Shown: positions 9,669 to 21,319, counted from the stretch's first letter. The stretch is 47,196 bases of DNA from Oscillospiraceae bacterium (GCA_902786615.1 CADADE010000016.1:1-47196), one strand, 5' to 3'. The notes: generated from the letters alone by a model not told the origin. Made by a program: numbers and translations.

Positions 9669-9697
9669 TTTACAAGTGCGATCTTTTTGTGTATAAT
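9669..9697 (+). promoter_or_regulatory. Promoter of prfB
   Basis: TTTACA (9669-9674), 17-base spacer, TATAAT (9692-9697). It lies 52 bases before the prfB ATG in an AT-rich patch. Confidence 0.8.
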
Positions 9698-9749
9698 ATT
9701 AAATTGTTGATTTGAAACTGACAATTTTTACGAAAGTGGTTTGAAAAAC

Positions 9750-10856
9750 ATGCTCGAATTTGACGAATACAAAGTAAAACTGAACAACTGCAAGCCCGGG
9801 CTCGACGTGCTGCGCACGGCGCTGAACCTGGAGGCCTCCCAGAAGGAGATCGAGGAACTGGAGGCCGCAAGCGCCCGCGAGGGCTTCTGGAACGACGTGG
9901 AGAAGTCCCAGAAGGTGCAGAAACGCCTCAAAAACCTCAAGGACAAGGTGGAAAATTACAACCGCCTCTGCACGGCCTGGGACGACATGATGACCATCTG
10001 CGAGATGGCCATTGAGGAGAACGACGATTCCATGCTCCCGGAGCTGGAGCGGGAGTACGCCGAGTTCAGCGAGAAGATGGAATCCACGCGCCTGTCCACG
10101 CTGTTGACCGGGGAGTATGACGCGAACAACGCCATCCTCACCTTCCATGCCGGTGCGGGCGGAACCGAGGCGCAGGACTGGGCCTCCATGCTCTACCGCA
10201 TGTACAACATGTGGGCCGACCGCCACGGCTACAAGGTGAAGGTCATGGACTACCTGGACGGGGACGAGGCCGGCATCAAGAGCGCCACCATCATGATCGA
10301 GGGCGAGAACGCCTACGGCTTTCTCAAGAGCGAGCACGGCATCCACCGTCTGGTGCGCGTGTCTCCCTTCGACGCAGCCGGCCGCCGCCACACCTCCTTC
10401 GCCGCGGTGGAGGTCATGCCTGAGATTTCAAACGACAGCGAGATCGAGCTCAGAGACGAGGACATCAAGATGGACGTGTATCGCTCCTCCGGCGCAGGCG
10501 GTCAGAAGGTCAACAAGACCTCCTCTGCCGTACGCCTGACCCACATCCCCACCGGCATCGTGGTGTCCAGCCAGGTGGAGCGCAGCCATTTCCAGAACCT
10601 GGAGAACTGCAAAAACATGCTGCGCGCCAGACTGGCCGAAATCAAGGAGCGTGAGCACCTGGAAAAAATCAGCGACATCAAGGGCGTGCAGATGAAGATC
10701 GAGTGGGGCAGCCAGATCCGCTCCTATGTCTTCATGCCCTACCAGCTCGTAAAGGATCACCGCACCGACTTTGAAAACGGCAATATCGACAACGTCATGA
10801 ACGGTGATCTGGACGGCTTCATCAACGCCTTCCTCTCCATGAGAGCGCAGAGCTGA
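9750..10856 (+). CDS. prfB: Peptide chain release factor 2
   Basis: 368 residues from ATG 9750, with a weak AAAGTGG site 10 bases before it; an in-frame TTG at 9741 would have almost no spacing. RF2 reads UGA and UAA stops. Visible: the SPF anticodon-like tripeptide within VSPFDAAGRRHTSFA, and the GGQ catalytic loop in GAGGQKVNKTSSAVRLTHIPTG. The N-terminal alpha-helical domain is continuous through LRTALNLEASQKEIEEL. The gene therefore lacks the autoregulatory internal UGA frameshift used by E. coli and many other bacteria; no CTTTGA-type site is present near codon 25. Confidence 0.96.
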   Translation: MLEFDEYKVKLNNCKPGLDVLRTALNLEASQKEIEELEAASAREGFWNDVEKSQKVQKRLKNLKDKVENYNRLCTAWDDMMTICEMAIEENDDSMLPELEREYAEFSEKMESTRLSTLLTGEYDANNAILTFHAGAGGTEAQDWASMLYRMYNMWADRHGYKVKVMDYLDGDEAGIKSATIMIEGENAYGFLKSEHGIHRLVRVSPFDAAGRRHTSFAAVEVMPEISNDSEIELRDEDIKMDVYRSSGAGGQKVNKTSSAVRLTHIPTGIVVSSQVERSHFQNLENCKNMLRARLAEIKEREHLEKISDIKGVQMKIEWGSQIRSYVFMPYQLVKDHRTDFENGNIDNVMNGDLDGFINAFLSMRAQS

Positions 10857-10858
10857 TT

Positions 10859-10915
10859 TTACCGCTCGCTCGGACCGGGATCGCAGTCGCCGTAGATCAG
10901 GTCGTCAACGTCCAT
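10859..10915 (-). CDS. Possible 18-residue small protein antisense to the prfB end
   Basis: On the minus strand a near-perfect ribosome site (AAGGAGG, 10924-10930) is followed after 8 bases by ATG at 10915 and 17 further codons to TAA, giving MDVDDLIYGDCDPGPSER. The stop lies 2 bases past the prfB stop on the other strand. The peptide is strongly acidic with a single Cys. The ribosome site is better than that of most genes here, and such a site is unlikely by chance in this gap, but no promoter is obvious and no family is recognised. Confidence 0.4.
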   Translation of the reverse strand: MDVDDLIYGDCDPGPSER

Positions 10916-11004
10916 GTTCGATTCCTCCTTCATGCAAAGCATACTGCTATCCTATGCGCCGCAGCGCAAAAATATGAAAAAATCAGCAAGCGTGCGAAAT
11001 TATC

Positions 11005-11033
11005 TTGAAACAGACGGAAGGATGGGGTATAAT
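11005..11033 (+). promoter_or_regulatory. Promoter of the parvulin gene
   Basis: TTGAAA (11005-11010), 17-base spacer, TATAAT (11028-11033). The ribosome site AAGGATGAG precedes the ATG at 11097. Confidence 0.8.
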
Positions 11034-11096
11034 ACCCAAGTCTGCAAAACAGCCGGCAATATATAATATGTATCAGGAAAAAGGATGAGATAAACC

Positions 11097-12683
11097 ATGA
11101 GTGCATCAACCGAAAGAAAAAACCGTCTGGCCGCGCGTGAGGCCGGTACCGACAAAAAGACCCTTGCACAGGCCAGAGAAGCCGAAGCAAAGGCGAAGAG
11201 CAGACTGCGCTGGACGATCGGGACGATCGCGGTCGTTCTGGTGGTCGCAGTCGTTTTGATTCTGAACTCCGGTCTCATGTACAGGCTCCCCGCTTTCACC
11301 GTAGGCAGCAAGAGCTACAACGCCTCGGAAGTGAGCTACCGCTATTCCAATCAGTATTACAACTTCGCCAACCAGTACGGCGACTATGCCAGCCTCTTCG
11401 GTCTGGACACCTCCAACGGCATCCAAGGGCTGAAGAAGCAGGCATGCCCCATGCTGGAGGAGGGCGGCACCTGGAAGGATTACTTCCTGAACGCCGCCAA
11501 GGAAGATATGATCCACACCACCGTGCTGGGTCAGTATGCTTCTGAGAACGGCATCACCCTCGACGCGGACGACAAGGCCCAGATCGACGGCGCCTTCGAG
11601 GGCATTGAAGAGCAGGCCCAGTCTGTCGGCTATCTCAGCGCCGACAACATGCTGGCCGCAAACTACGGCACCGGCGTCAACCAGCAGCTGATCCGCCGCG
11701 CCTATGAGGAGTCCCTGCTCGCCAGCAAGGCTGCCGAGGCGCTGACCGCGAGCTTCACCTACACCCCGGAGGAGCTTGAAGAAAAGTACCAGAGCTACGA
11801 AGGCACCCAGGACTTCTATGACTATGCCTATGCCTACATCTCCGCCGAGCGCGTGGAGTCCACCAACGATGCGGGCGAGACCAGCTCCGCCGTGACGCCC
11901 GAGACCCTGGCCGCGGCCCAGGAGAAGGCCAATGCCATTGCCGAGGCTTACAACAAGCCCGCTGAGGAAAAGGCCGCCGACGAGAAGAACGCTGAGGAAA
12001 AGCCCGCGGAGCTTGACCCCGCCGATCGCCTGATCAAGGCCGCCGAGTCTGTGGACGCCTCCGCCATGCGCCAGACCCACGTTCCCGGCACCAGCATTCC
12101 CGTGAGCGAGTGGATGCGCAGCGCAGAGCGCAAGGCCGGCGACATCACCGTAGAGCCCGACGACAACGGCTGCTATGTGGTGGTCTTCCTCGCCAGAGAC
12201 GACAACCACTACCCCACCGTGAATGTCCGCCACATCCTGGTCAAGGCCGTGGCTGACGCCGACGGCAACTACACCGACGAGGCCAAGGCAGCCGCCAAGG
12301 CCAGCGCCGAGGAGATCCTGGCCCAGTTTGAGAGCGGAGACAAGACCGAAGAGAGCTTTGCCGCCCTGGCCGAGCAGTTCTCCGAGGACACCGGCTCCAA
12401 CACCAACGGCGGTCTGTACGAGAACGTGTCCAAGGGCCAGATGGTGCCTGAGTTCGACGCTTTCTGCTTCGGCGATCACAAGCCGGGCGATACCGGCATC
12501 GTCTACGGCGAGAGTGCCAGCTACGCCGGCTACCATGTCATGTACTACGTGGGTGAGGGCATGAATTACAGCGACTACATTGCCGACAACGAGCTGCGCA
12601 ATGAAGCCGCAAACGCCTGGGTCGAGGAGAGAGAGGCGGCCAATCCAACCAAGGAAGGCTTCGGCATGAAGTTCGTCGGATAA
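11097..12683 (+). CDS. Membrane-anchored parvulin-type peptidyl-prolyl isomerase (foldase)
   Basis: 528 residues. A charged, Lys/Arg/Ala-rich cytoplasmic stretch (1-38) is followed by one transmembrane helix (about 39-60), a large helical SurA/PrsA-like chaperone region, an Ala-Glu-Lys linker around 280-305, and a C-terminal rotamase domain starting at VRHILVKA. That domain contains the family-typical pattern FAALAEQFSEDTGSNTNGGL, then KGQMVPEFDAFCF, and ends in GYHVMYYVGE. The predicted role is folding of exported proteins on the outer face of the membrane. Unlike PrsA it is not a lipoprotein but uses an uncleaved anchor. Its own promoter and terminator indicate a single-gene transcript. Confidence 0.85.
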   Translation: MSASTERKNRLAAREAGTDKKTLAQAREAEAKAKSRLRWTIGTIAVVLVVAVVLILNSGLMYRLPAFTVGSKSYNASEVSYRYSNQYYNFANQYGDYASLFGLDTSNGIQGLKKQACPMLEEGGTWKDYFLNAAKEDMIHTTVLGQYASENGITLDADDKAQIDGAFEGIEEQAQSVGYLSADNMLAANYGTGVNQQLIRRAYEESLLASKAAEALTASFTYTPEELEEKYQSYEGTQDFYDYAYAYISAERVESTNDAGETSSAVTPETLAAAQEKANAIAEAYNKPAEEKAADEKNAEEKPAELDPADRLIKAAESVDASAMRQTHVPGTSIPVSEWMRSAERKAGDITVEPDDNGCYVVVFLARDDNHYPTVNVRHILVKAVADADGNYTDEAKAAAKASAEEILAQFESGDKTEESFAALAEQFSEDTGSNTNGGLYENVSKGQMVPEFDAFCFGDHKPGDTGIVYGESASYAGYHVMYYVGEGMNYSDYIADNELRNEAANAWVEEREAANPTKEGFGMKFVG

Positions 12684-12704
12684 GAAACAGCGAAACATTT
12701 TTCA

Positions 12705-12732
12705 AACCCCGCCGGGTTCCCGGCGGGGTTTT
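12705..12732 (+). terminator. Terminator after the parvulin gene
   Basis: AACCCCGCCGGG (12705-12716) pairs with the following CCGGCGGGGTT, then a short TTTTCT tail. Confidence 0.85.
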
Positions 12733-12752
12733 CTAAAAAGGGGAGACACACA

Positions 12753-13526
12753 ATGCAGGAGAGAACCATTCGCGCGCAAATGCTGCTTGGCCAGGAGGCC
12801 ATGGAGAAGCTTCAAAATAGCCATGTCGCGGTGTTCGGCCTCGGAGGCGTCGGCTCCTGGTGCGCCGAGGCGCTGGCGCGCTCCGGCATCGGAGCCATGA
12901 CGCTGATTGACCGCGACACCGTGGGCGAGAGCAATATAAACCGTCAGCTCTGCGCCTATACCTCCACCGTGGGTCGGGCGAAGACCGACGTCATGGCGGA
13001 GCATCTGCTGGACATCAATCCCGAGATCAAAGTCCGCTGTATCGAGGGACACTATGAGGCAGCCGAGCGGGAACGCTTTTTCGCCGATTACGACTTCGTG
13101 GTGGACTGCATCGACCTTGTTGCCTGCAAAATCGACCTCATCATGAGCTGCCGGGAGCGGGGCATCCCCATCGTCTCCGCCCTCGGCACCGGCAACAAGC
13201 GAGATGCGCAGCAGCTCCGGCTGGACGATATCTCCAGGACCTACGGCTGCACCTTCGCCCGTGTCATCCGCAAAGAGCTGCGCGCGCGCGGCGTGGAGCG
13301 CCACCCGGTGGTGTTCAGCCCGGAGGAGCCCATGAAGCCCGCACAGTTTGAAGCGCCGCCTCCCGGCAGGCGGGCGGTCCCGGGGTCCCTGATCTGGGTT
13401 CCCGCCAGCGCCGGGATGCTCCTGTGCCAGTATGTGGTTTCCGCCCTTGCCTCCCCCAGCAGCGTGAGCTGCGAAAGGGGGAGGGGGACCGCTTCAGCGA
13501 TGGAAGGGGTTAAGCCTCCCGTGTGA
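12753..13526 (+). CDS. tcdA: tRNA threonylcarbamoyladenosine dehydratase (ThiF/E1-like)
   Basis: 257 residues. It has the E1-like adenylating fold: GLGGVGSW nucleotide loop (29-36), LIDRDTVGESNINRQ, and DCIDLVACKIDL. TcdA uses ATP to cyclise t6A37 of tRNA to the hydantoin form ct6A. GNKRDAQQLRLDDISRTYGC and RKELRARGV are typical of this subgroup rather than of ThiF or MoeB. A GGGGAG site precedes the ATG. The last ~25 residues, after VVSAL, do not look like the family; they are encoded by a GC-rich palindromic segment at 13450-13484, suggesting a repeat element that replaced the natural end. Confidence 0.9.
   Translation: MQERTIRAQMLLGQEAMEKLQNSHVAVFGLGGVGSWCAEALARSGIGAMTLIDRDTVGESNINRQLCAYTSTVGRAKTDVMAEHLLDINPEIKVRCIEGHYEAAERERFFADYDFVVDCIDLVACKIDLIMSCRERGIPIVSALGTGNKRDAQQLRLDDISRTYGCTFARVIRKELRARGVERHPVVFSPEEPMKPAQFEAPPPGRRAVPGSLIWVPASAGMLLCQYVVSALASPSSVSCERGRGTASAMEGVKPPV
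13450..13484. repeat. Palindromic repeat-like element inside the tcdA 3' end
   Basis: CCTCCCCC (13450-13457) pairs with GGGGGAGG (13477-13484). Inside it, GCAGC (13459-13463) pairs with GCTGC (13468-13472) around a GTGA loop. A second C-rich/G-rich tract continues to about 13520. It resembles the small intergenic REP/MITE-like repeats of GC-rich Clostridia; copy number cannot be judged from one window. Confidence 0.5.
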
Positions 13527-13664
13527 GAAAATCGCCCGGCGTCCAGGGAGCACCACAGTCCCCGCGTCCTTTGTGAACAATCCGTGAAATGATGGAAAAC
13601 GTGGGAACTATAAGAAAAGTTTCAGCGTCTGGGTCTACAGTGTGCAAGAAGAAAGGACCCAGCC

Positions 13665-14942
13665 ATGAAAATCAACACCCGACACATCGCGCTCATTGCG
13701 GCGCTTCTATTGATAGCAGACCGCGGCCTCACCGGCTGCGGCGCACAGACAGCTTCGGCGGAGGTTCCGCCCGCTGAGATCCGCATGAAAGCAACATCGG
13801 CCCCCACGGAAAGACCCCCAATCGTGGGTGCAAGCTACTCCGACAGCAGCGACGGCGGCCATGCCATTTACGCCGACGGGGCGGCGGTATCCTACGCCAA
13901 TATCACCGTCACCAAGACGGGCGCAGCCGAGGGGGACGAGGCGGACTTCTATGGTGAAAACGCCGCAGTCCTTGCCGAAAACGGCGCTGTGCTGAACTTG
14001 CGGGAGGCCTCCGTCACTACGGACGGCGCGCACGCCAACGCGGTTTTCAGCTATGGCGAGGGAACCGCCGTGAACATCGCGGACTCCACCATCAACACCA
14101 GCGGCGATTATTCCGGCGGCCTTATGACCACGGGCGGCGGGACAACGAACGCCGACAATCTGGTGGTTCACACCTCCGGCAGATCGTCCGCGGCGATCCG
14201 CTCCGACCGGGGCGGCGGCGTGGTCAATGTCACCGGCGGCACCTATAAGACCGACGGCGTCGGTTCCCCGGCCGTCTACTCCACCGCCGACATCAGCGTG
14301 AGGGACGCTGAGCTCAGCACCAGCGCCTCTCAGGGCATAGTCGTCGAGGGGAAAAACGCCGTAAAGCTGGAAAACGTCACCCTCACCGCAGGCAACACGC
14401 AGAAGAACAGCGGCAAATCCCCCTGGTATCAGGCGGTCATGCTCTATCAGTCCATGTCCGGCGATGCAAGCGAGGGGACGGCGGCCTTCACCATGCTGGG
14501 CGGCGGCCTCACGAATCTGAACGGGGATGTGTTTTTCGTAACGAACACCAGCGCCGTCATCAAGCTGACCGGGACGGACATCGTCAACGACGACCCGAAG
14601 GGCGTCTTCCTGCGGGCGGCGGCTGCCGGATGGGGCCGCGAGGGCGAAAACGGCGGCCATGTGGAGCTCTACACGGCGGCGCAGCGCATCGACGGCGACC
14701 TGCTGGCAGACGAGAACTCTTCCCTGAACCTGTACTTCGGCGACGGCAGCAAACTCACCGGCGCGGTCAATCCCGCCAATGAAGGCGCGGTTTCCGTCTC
14801 CCTCACGGATGGCGCAAAGTGGACCCTCACGGGAGACTCCTATGTCGAGAGCCTGCGCTGTGAGGCCGACAGCATTGTGCTCAACGGCCACAGCCTCTAT
14901 GTTAACGGCGTTCTTTATACCGAGGGAACCGCCATCGCGTAA
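13665..14942 (+). CDS. Lipoprotein with right-handed beta-helix-like repeats
   Basis: 425 residues. A signal sequence ends in a lipobox, LTGC (Cys25). From about residue 55 onward the chain is a series of short, regular strands rich in Asn, Thr, Gly and Ser (IYADGAAVSYANITVTKTG, AVLAENGAVLNLREASV and so on), the look of a parallel beta-helix as in adhesins and pectate-lyase-like proteins. No catalytic motif is visible. The protein is expected outside the cell, tethered to the membrane; a surface-binding or glycan-related function is only a guess. AAAGGACC precedes the ATG, and a hairpin follows the stop. Confidence 0.75.
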   Translation: MKINTRHIALIAALLLIADRGLTGCGAQTASAEVPPAEIRMKATSAPTERPPIVGASYSDSSDGGHAIYADGAAVSYANITVTKTGAAEGDEADFYGENAAVLAENGAVLNLREASVTTDGAHANAVFSYGEGTAVNIADSTINTSGDYSGGLMTTGGGTTNADNLVVHTSGRSSAAIRSDRGGGVVNVTGGTYKTDGVGSPAVYSTADISVRDAELSTSASQGIVVEGKNAVKLENVTLTAGNTQKNSGKSPWYQAVMLYQSMSGDASEGTAAFTMLGGGLTNLNGDVFFVTNTSAVIKLTGTDIVNDDPKGVFLRAAAAGWGREGENGGHVELYTAAQRIDGDLLADENSSLNLYFGDGSKLTGAVNPANEGAVSVSLTDGAKWTLTGDSYVESLRCEADSIVLNGHSLYVNGVLYTEGTAIA

Positions 14943-14957
14943 TACCCATATAAAGTT

Positions 14958-14990
14958 AGAGCCCTGCAAGGAAGAAGCTTGCAGGGCTCT
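14958..14990. terminator. Terminator between convergent genes
   Basis: A perfect 13-bp stem, AGAGCCCTGCAAG (14958-14970) with CTTGCAGGGCTCT (14978-14990), with a 7-base loop. T-runs are short on both sides, but the position between two converging genes fits. Confidence 0.7.
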
Positions 14991-15001
14991 TGTCATATGT
15001 A

Positions 15002-18091
<3,090 letters not shown>

Positions 18092-18103
18092 CTATACAGA
18101 AAA

Positions 18104-18143
18104 CGACGCCCTCCGTCAACCGTTTGGAGGCGGAAGGGCGTCG
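18104..18143 (-). terminator. Terminator after the ABC permease genes
   Basis: CGACGCCCT (18104-18112) pairs with AGGGCGTCG (18135-18143). On the minus strand the stem is followed by TTTTC. It separates the permease genes from lacZ, which may thus be partly or separately expressed. Confidence 0.7.
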
Positions 18144-18157
18144 AAAAATCGGGCAGC

Positions 18158-19003
18158 TTACTTGACTGCGCCGGTGATGCCTTCAGCAAACTGCTTTTGC
18201 AGAATGAAGAAGATAATGACCGTGGGCAGCGAGCAGAAGAGAACGCCCATCATCAGCATGCCGTAGTCGATGGTATAGCCGTTTGCCAGGTTTGCAATCA
18301 GAATCGGCATGGTCTGGGCGCCGGCCTTGTTCAGCACCACGCGGGGCCAGAGGTAGGCGTTCCAGGCGTTCATGAAGGTAATGACCGCCGCGGCGGCATA
18401 GGTGGACTTCATGATGGGCATATAGATACGGAAGAAAATCTGCCACTCCTGCAGGCCGTCTATTCGCGCCGCGTCCATCAGCGCCATGGGGAAGTTGCGG
18501 GAGTTCTGGCGGAACATCATGATCATGAAGGGGGTCGCGATGGCGGGCAGCGCAAAACCCCAGACGGTGTTCAGGAGCTTCATCTTGCTCATCATCGTGA
18601 ACAGCGGGATCATGGTGGCAACGCCCGGGATCATCATCGCCATCAGCAGGACGCCGAAAAGAATGTCCTTGCCCTTGGTGTGGTAAAGCTCAAAGCCGAA
18701 GCCGGCCAGCGAGCAGATGAACAGCGAAAGGACCGTCTGCACCGTGGCGTAGAGGAAGGAGTTGCCGAACGAGCTCCAGAGATTGGTACCGGCCAGCAGA
18801 TTCTTGAAGTTTTCGATCATGTGGGTGCCGAACCAGAGCTTGCCCTGGGCAACCTCCAGCGTGGTGTTGGTAGCGGCGGTGAACATCCAGAACAGGGGGA
18901 ACACGGAGATCAGCGAGAAGATGGTCAGGAAAATGTAAGAGGGGATCAGACGGCGCTGAATGGCGTCCATGCCCTTTTTCTTCTTTTCAGTCACGTGTAT
19001 CAC
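18158..19003 (-). CDS. Sugar ABC transporter permease (MalG/LacG type)
   Basis: 281 residues with six predicted membrane helices. The ABC-permease EAA loop is visible as DAARIDGLQEWQIFFRIYMPIMK, and the C-terminus ends ...FAEGITGAVK, typical of MalG-like proteins. It pairs with the preceding MalF-like permease, whose stop it overlaps by 17 bases. Together with the binding lipoprotein it should import oligosaccharides. No ATPase is encoded nearby, so a multi-user MsmX/MsmK-type ATPase from elsewhere is presumed. Confidence 0.92.
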   Translation of the reverse strand: MIHVTEKKKKGMDAIQRRLIPSYIFLTIFSLISVFPLFWMFTAATNTTLEVAQGKLWFGTHMIENFKNLLAGTNLWSSFGNSFLYATVQTVLSLFICSLAGFGFELYHTKGKDILFGVLLMAMMIPGVATMIPLFTMMSKMKLLNTVWGFALPAIATPFMIMMFRQNSRNFPMALMDAARIDGLQEWQIFFRIYMPIMKSTYAAAAVITFMNAWNAYLWPRVVLNKAGAQTMPILIANLANGYTIDYGMLMMGVLFCSLPTVIIFFILQKQFAEGITGAVK

Positions 19004-19862
19004 CCACTTTCAGGTTGATGATGGCGAGGATGGCCACCATGATGAAGACCAAAAAGCTCATGGCCGAGGCATAGCCGAAGTTCGCGGTGCCGGTGCCGAA
19101 GGCCGAGTTGTAGATGTAGTGGGACATGGTCATCGTTGTGCCGGCGGGACCGCCGTTAGTGAGGTTGACGGATTCGTCAAAGAGCTGCAGCGTGCCGTTG
19201 ATGGACATGATGAAGGTCATGATGATCACAGGGCGCAGCTGCGGCACGGTGATGCGCCAGAAGGTATCCCAGCCGTTGGCACCGTCGATCTGCGCGGCCT
19301 CATAGACCTGATAATCCAGGTTCTGCAGGCCCGCAAGATAGAACACCATGTTATAGCCCGTCCAGCGCCAGATCAGCGCGAAGATGATGACGCCGCGCGC
19401 CGTGCCGGTCTGACCGAGCCAGTTGATGTTCTCATGGATGAAGCCGAGGTTCATCAGGATGGAGTTGATGAGACCCTGGGTAGCGAAAAGGGAGCGGAAG
19501 ATCAGCGAGTAGGAAACCAGAGAGATGGCGCAGGGGAGGAAGATGCAGGTGCGAAACAGGCCCCGGAATTTAAGATGCTGGTTATTCAGCAGCTGGGCCA
19601 GCAAAATCGCCAGCACGAGCATGATCGGAACCTGAATGAGCAGGTACAGGAACGTATTTTTCAGCGTGGTCATGAACATGCGGTCCTGGAACATGCGGAT
19701 GTAGTTCTTCCAGATCGGATCGGCAAGCTTCATATTGGCGCTGGAGCCTGTTTTGAATGAGGTGGCCAGCGCGGCGAACATGGGATAAAAGCTGAAAATC
19801 ATGATCATGGCGGAGGCCACGATCAAAAAGGCCCAACCCCAGCGGTTGGTCTTTTTCTCCAC
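18987..19862 (-). CDS. Sugar ABC transporter permease (MalF/LacF type)
   Basis: 291 residues from a GTG start at 19862, which has GGAGG 7 bases upstream. A longer frame to 19922 runs back through a terminator-like hairpin and has no ribosome site there, so I reject it. Six membrane helices; the EAA loop reads EAAQIDGANGWDTFWRITVPQL. It forms a heterodimer with the downstream permease. Located right after the binding-protein gene, separated from it by a hairpin that should lower permease expression relative to the binding protein. Confidence 0.92.
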   Translation of the reverse strand: MEKKTNRWGWAFLIVASAMIMIFSFYPMFAALATSFKTGSSANMKLADPIWKNYIRMFQDRMFMTTLKNTFLYLLIQVPIMLVLAILLAQLLNNQHLKFRGLFRTCIFLPCAISLVSYSLIFRSLFATQGLINSILMNLGFIHENINWLGQTGTARGVIIFALIWRWTGYNMVFYLAGLQNLDYQVYEAAQIDGANGWDTFWRITVPQLRPVIIMTFIMSINGTLQLFDESVNLTNGGPAGTTMTMSHYIYNSAFGTGTANFGYASAMSFLVFIMVAILAIINLKVGDTRD

Positions 19863-19892
19863 AGAAGTCCCTCCTTCTTTCTTTTGAAAAAG

Positions 19893-19921
19893 TGCCCCGT
19901 CATGGTACTCATGACGGGGCA
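19893..19921 (-). terminator. Intra-operon hairpin between binding protein and permeases
   Basis: TGCCCCGTCATG (19893-19904) pairs with CATGACGGGGCA (19910-19921) around a 5-base loop. On the minus strand the stem is followed by CTTTTTC, a weak terminator. Partial termination after a binding-protein gene is common in sugar ABC operons and would explain the excess of binding protein over permease. Confidence 0.75.
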
Positions 19922-19957
19922 ATGCCGTTTTTTTAATCGGAGAATGTCGGGGGTCAA

Positions 19958-21298
19958 TCAGCCTTCCATCTCGAATACGAGCTGATCCTGGGCATTCTTG
20001 AGCTCGGCGTCCAGATCGCCGCCGTTGATGATGTTGGTGATGGCGTTGCCGATGTAGGTACGGGCGGGGTAGTGGAAGTCGCTCTGCTCCACGATGGGAA
20101 CGTTGGCGCCCATGGCGACGATGTCGCTGTAGATGGGCTGGCCGCCGAAGAAGTCAAAGCCCTTCTGGTACACGTCGGACTTGCCGGCAGAGATGCAGCA
20201 GGTGATAACGCCGCCGTTCAGAAGCGCGCCGTCATAGGTCTCCATGGCACCAGCGCCGCCGCCGAAGGTGTAGGCCAGGAACTCACGGGCAAGATCAACG
20301 TTCTTGCAGTTGCCGGTGATATACAGGGAGGAGCCGCCGTTGGCAGCGTAGCCTTCCTTGCCGCCCTCGAGGGTGGGCAGGCTGGTCAGGGCCCACTTGC
20401 CGCTGTTGTCAGCCACGAGGGAGATGGTGGGGATGATCCAGTTGCCGTTCATGACGCCGGCGACCTGGTTGCCGACGATGGTGGTGTCGGTGTACTCGGA
20501 CCAGTTGTTGGCCAGGATAATGGTGCCGTCCTTGGCGCCCTGGACAATGACCTCAATGATCTTCTTGAAGCTGTCGTTGCCGACAAAGTCGGGCTTGCCA
20601 TCCTTGAACTGGCTGAGACCCTCGGCCTGCATCATCATGTAGGGCAGATCGTCGCCGGAGTGGTCCATAGACAGAAGAGCCATGCCGGTCTTGTCCTTCA
20701 CGTCCTTAGCGATCTCAAGCCAGCGATCCCAGCTGATGCCGGTCACGTCAGCGAGGGTGTAGCCGCACTGCTCAAGGATGTCGGTACGGTAGGCGAAGAT
20801 GGCGGTGCCGTTGTCAACGGGAGCGCCGTAGTGCTTGCCGTCGATGGTGCTGTAGCTCAGCTTCTCTGCGCCGAAGTCATCCCAGTTGATGTTGGCGCCC
20901 TCGAGGGTGTTCCATGCGGTGGGATAATCGCGGACGTACTTCTGAATGTAGTGATCCTGGAAGAGGACGATGTCGGGCAGGGTGCTCAGATCACCGGCGG
21001 AGGCGGCCAGGGTAATGGCCTGCTCCACGTCAGAGGAGCCGGACTGCTGGACGATCTCAAGCTTGAAATCGGGGTGGACCTTCTGGAAAGCGGCCTCGGC
21101 AGCTTTCAGAGCGGGGATGTTGAAGTTCGCGTCCCAGGCGTAGGCGGTCAGGGTTTCGCCGGCAGGGGCTTCGGTGGCGGCGGGGGCTTCGGTGGCGGCG
21201 GGCGCCTGAGTCGCGGCGGGGGCGGAGCTGCCGCCGCAGCCGGCCAGCAGGCCGACGCTCATAACAAGAACCAGAGCAAAGGCGAGAATCTTTTTCAT
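19958..21298 (-). CDS. Extracellular sugar-binding lipoprotein of the ABC transporter
   Basis: 446 residues from ATG 21298, chosen because GGAGG lies just upstream and the signal peptide MKKILAFALVLVMSVG follows directly. The lipobox LAGC (Cys21) anchors it to the membrane; residues 23-45 are an Ala-Pro-Thr-Glu repeat linker. The remainder is a family 1 solute-binding fold (EIVQQSGSSDVEQAITLAASAGDLSTLPDIVLFQ, GNWIIP, LYITGNCKN). It delivers oligosaccharides to the two permeases. Next to GH53 and GH2 enzymes, galacto-oligosaccharides are the likely cargo (inference). Confidence 0.92.
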   Translation of the reverse strand: MKKILAFALVLVMSVGLLAGCGGSSAPAATQAPAATEAPAATEAPAGETLTAYAWDANFNIPALKAAEAAFQKVHPDFKLEIVQQSGSSDVEQAITLAASAGDLSTLPDIVLFQDHYIQKYVRDYPTAWNTLEGANINWDDFGAEKLSYSTIDGKHYGAPVDNGTAIFAYRTDILEQCGYTLADVTGISWDRWLEIAKDVKDKTGMALLSMDHSGDDLPYMMMQAEGLSQFKDGKPDFVGNDSFKKIIEVIVQGAKDGTIILANNWSEYTDTTIVGNQVAGVMNGNWIIPTISLVADNSGKWALTSLPTLEGGKEGYAANGGSSLYITGNCKNVDLAREFLAYTFGGGAGAMETYDGALLNGGVITCCISAGKSDVYQKGFDFFGGQPIYSDIVAMGANVPIVEQSDFHYPARTYIGNAITNIINGGDLDAELKNAQDQLVFEMEG

Positions 21299-21319
21299 AG
21301 TATCCTCCATCATTCATTT

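Noticed and set aside
11106..12698. 530-codon minus-strand frame opposite the parvulin gene
   Set aside because: Leu/Val/Gly-rich antisense artefact; the parvulin domain is clear.
13527..13664. Promoter for the beta-helix lipoprotein
   Set aside because: A TATAAG near 13610 has no -35 at acceptable distance; not reported as a feature.
19863..19922. N-terminal extension of the MalF-like permease
   Set aside because: The extension would be translated from a hairpin terminator and has no ribosome site; GTG 19862 follows GGAGG at good spacing.
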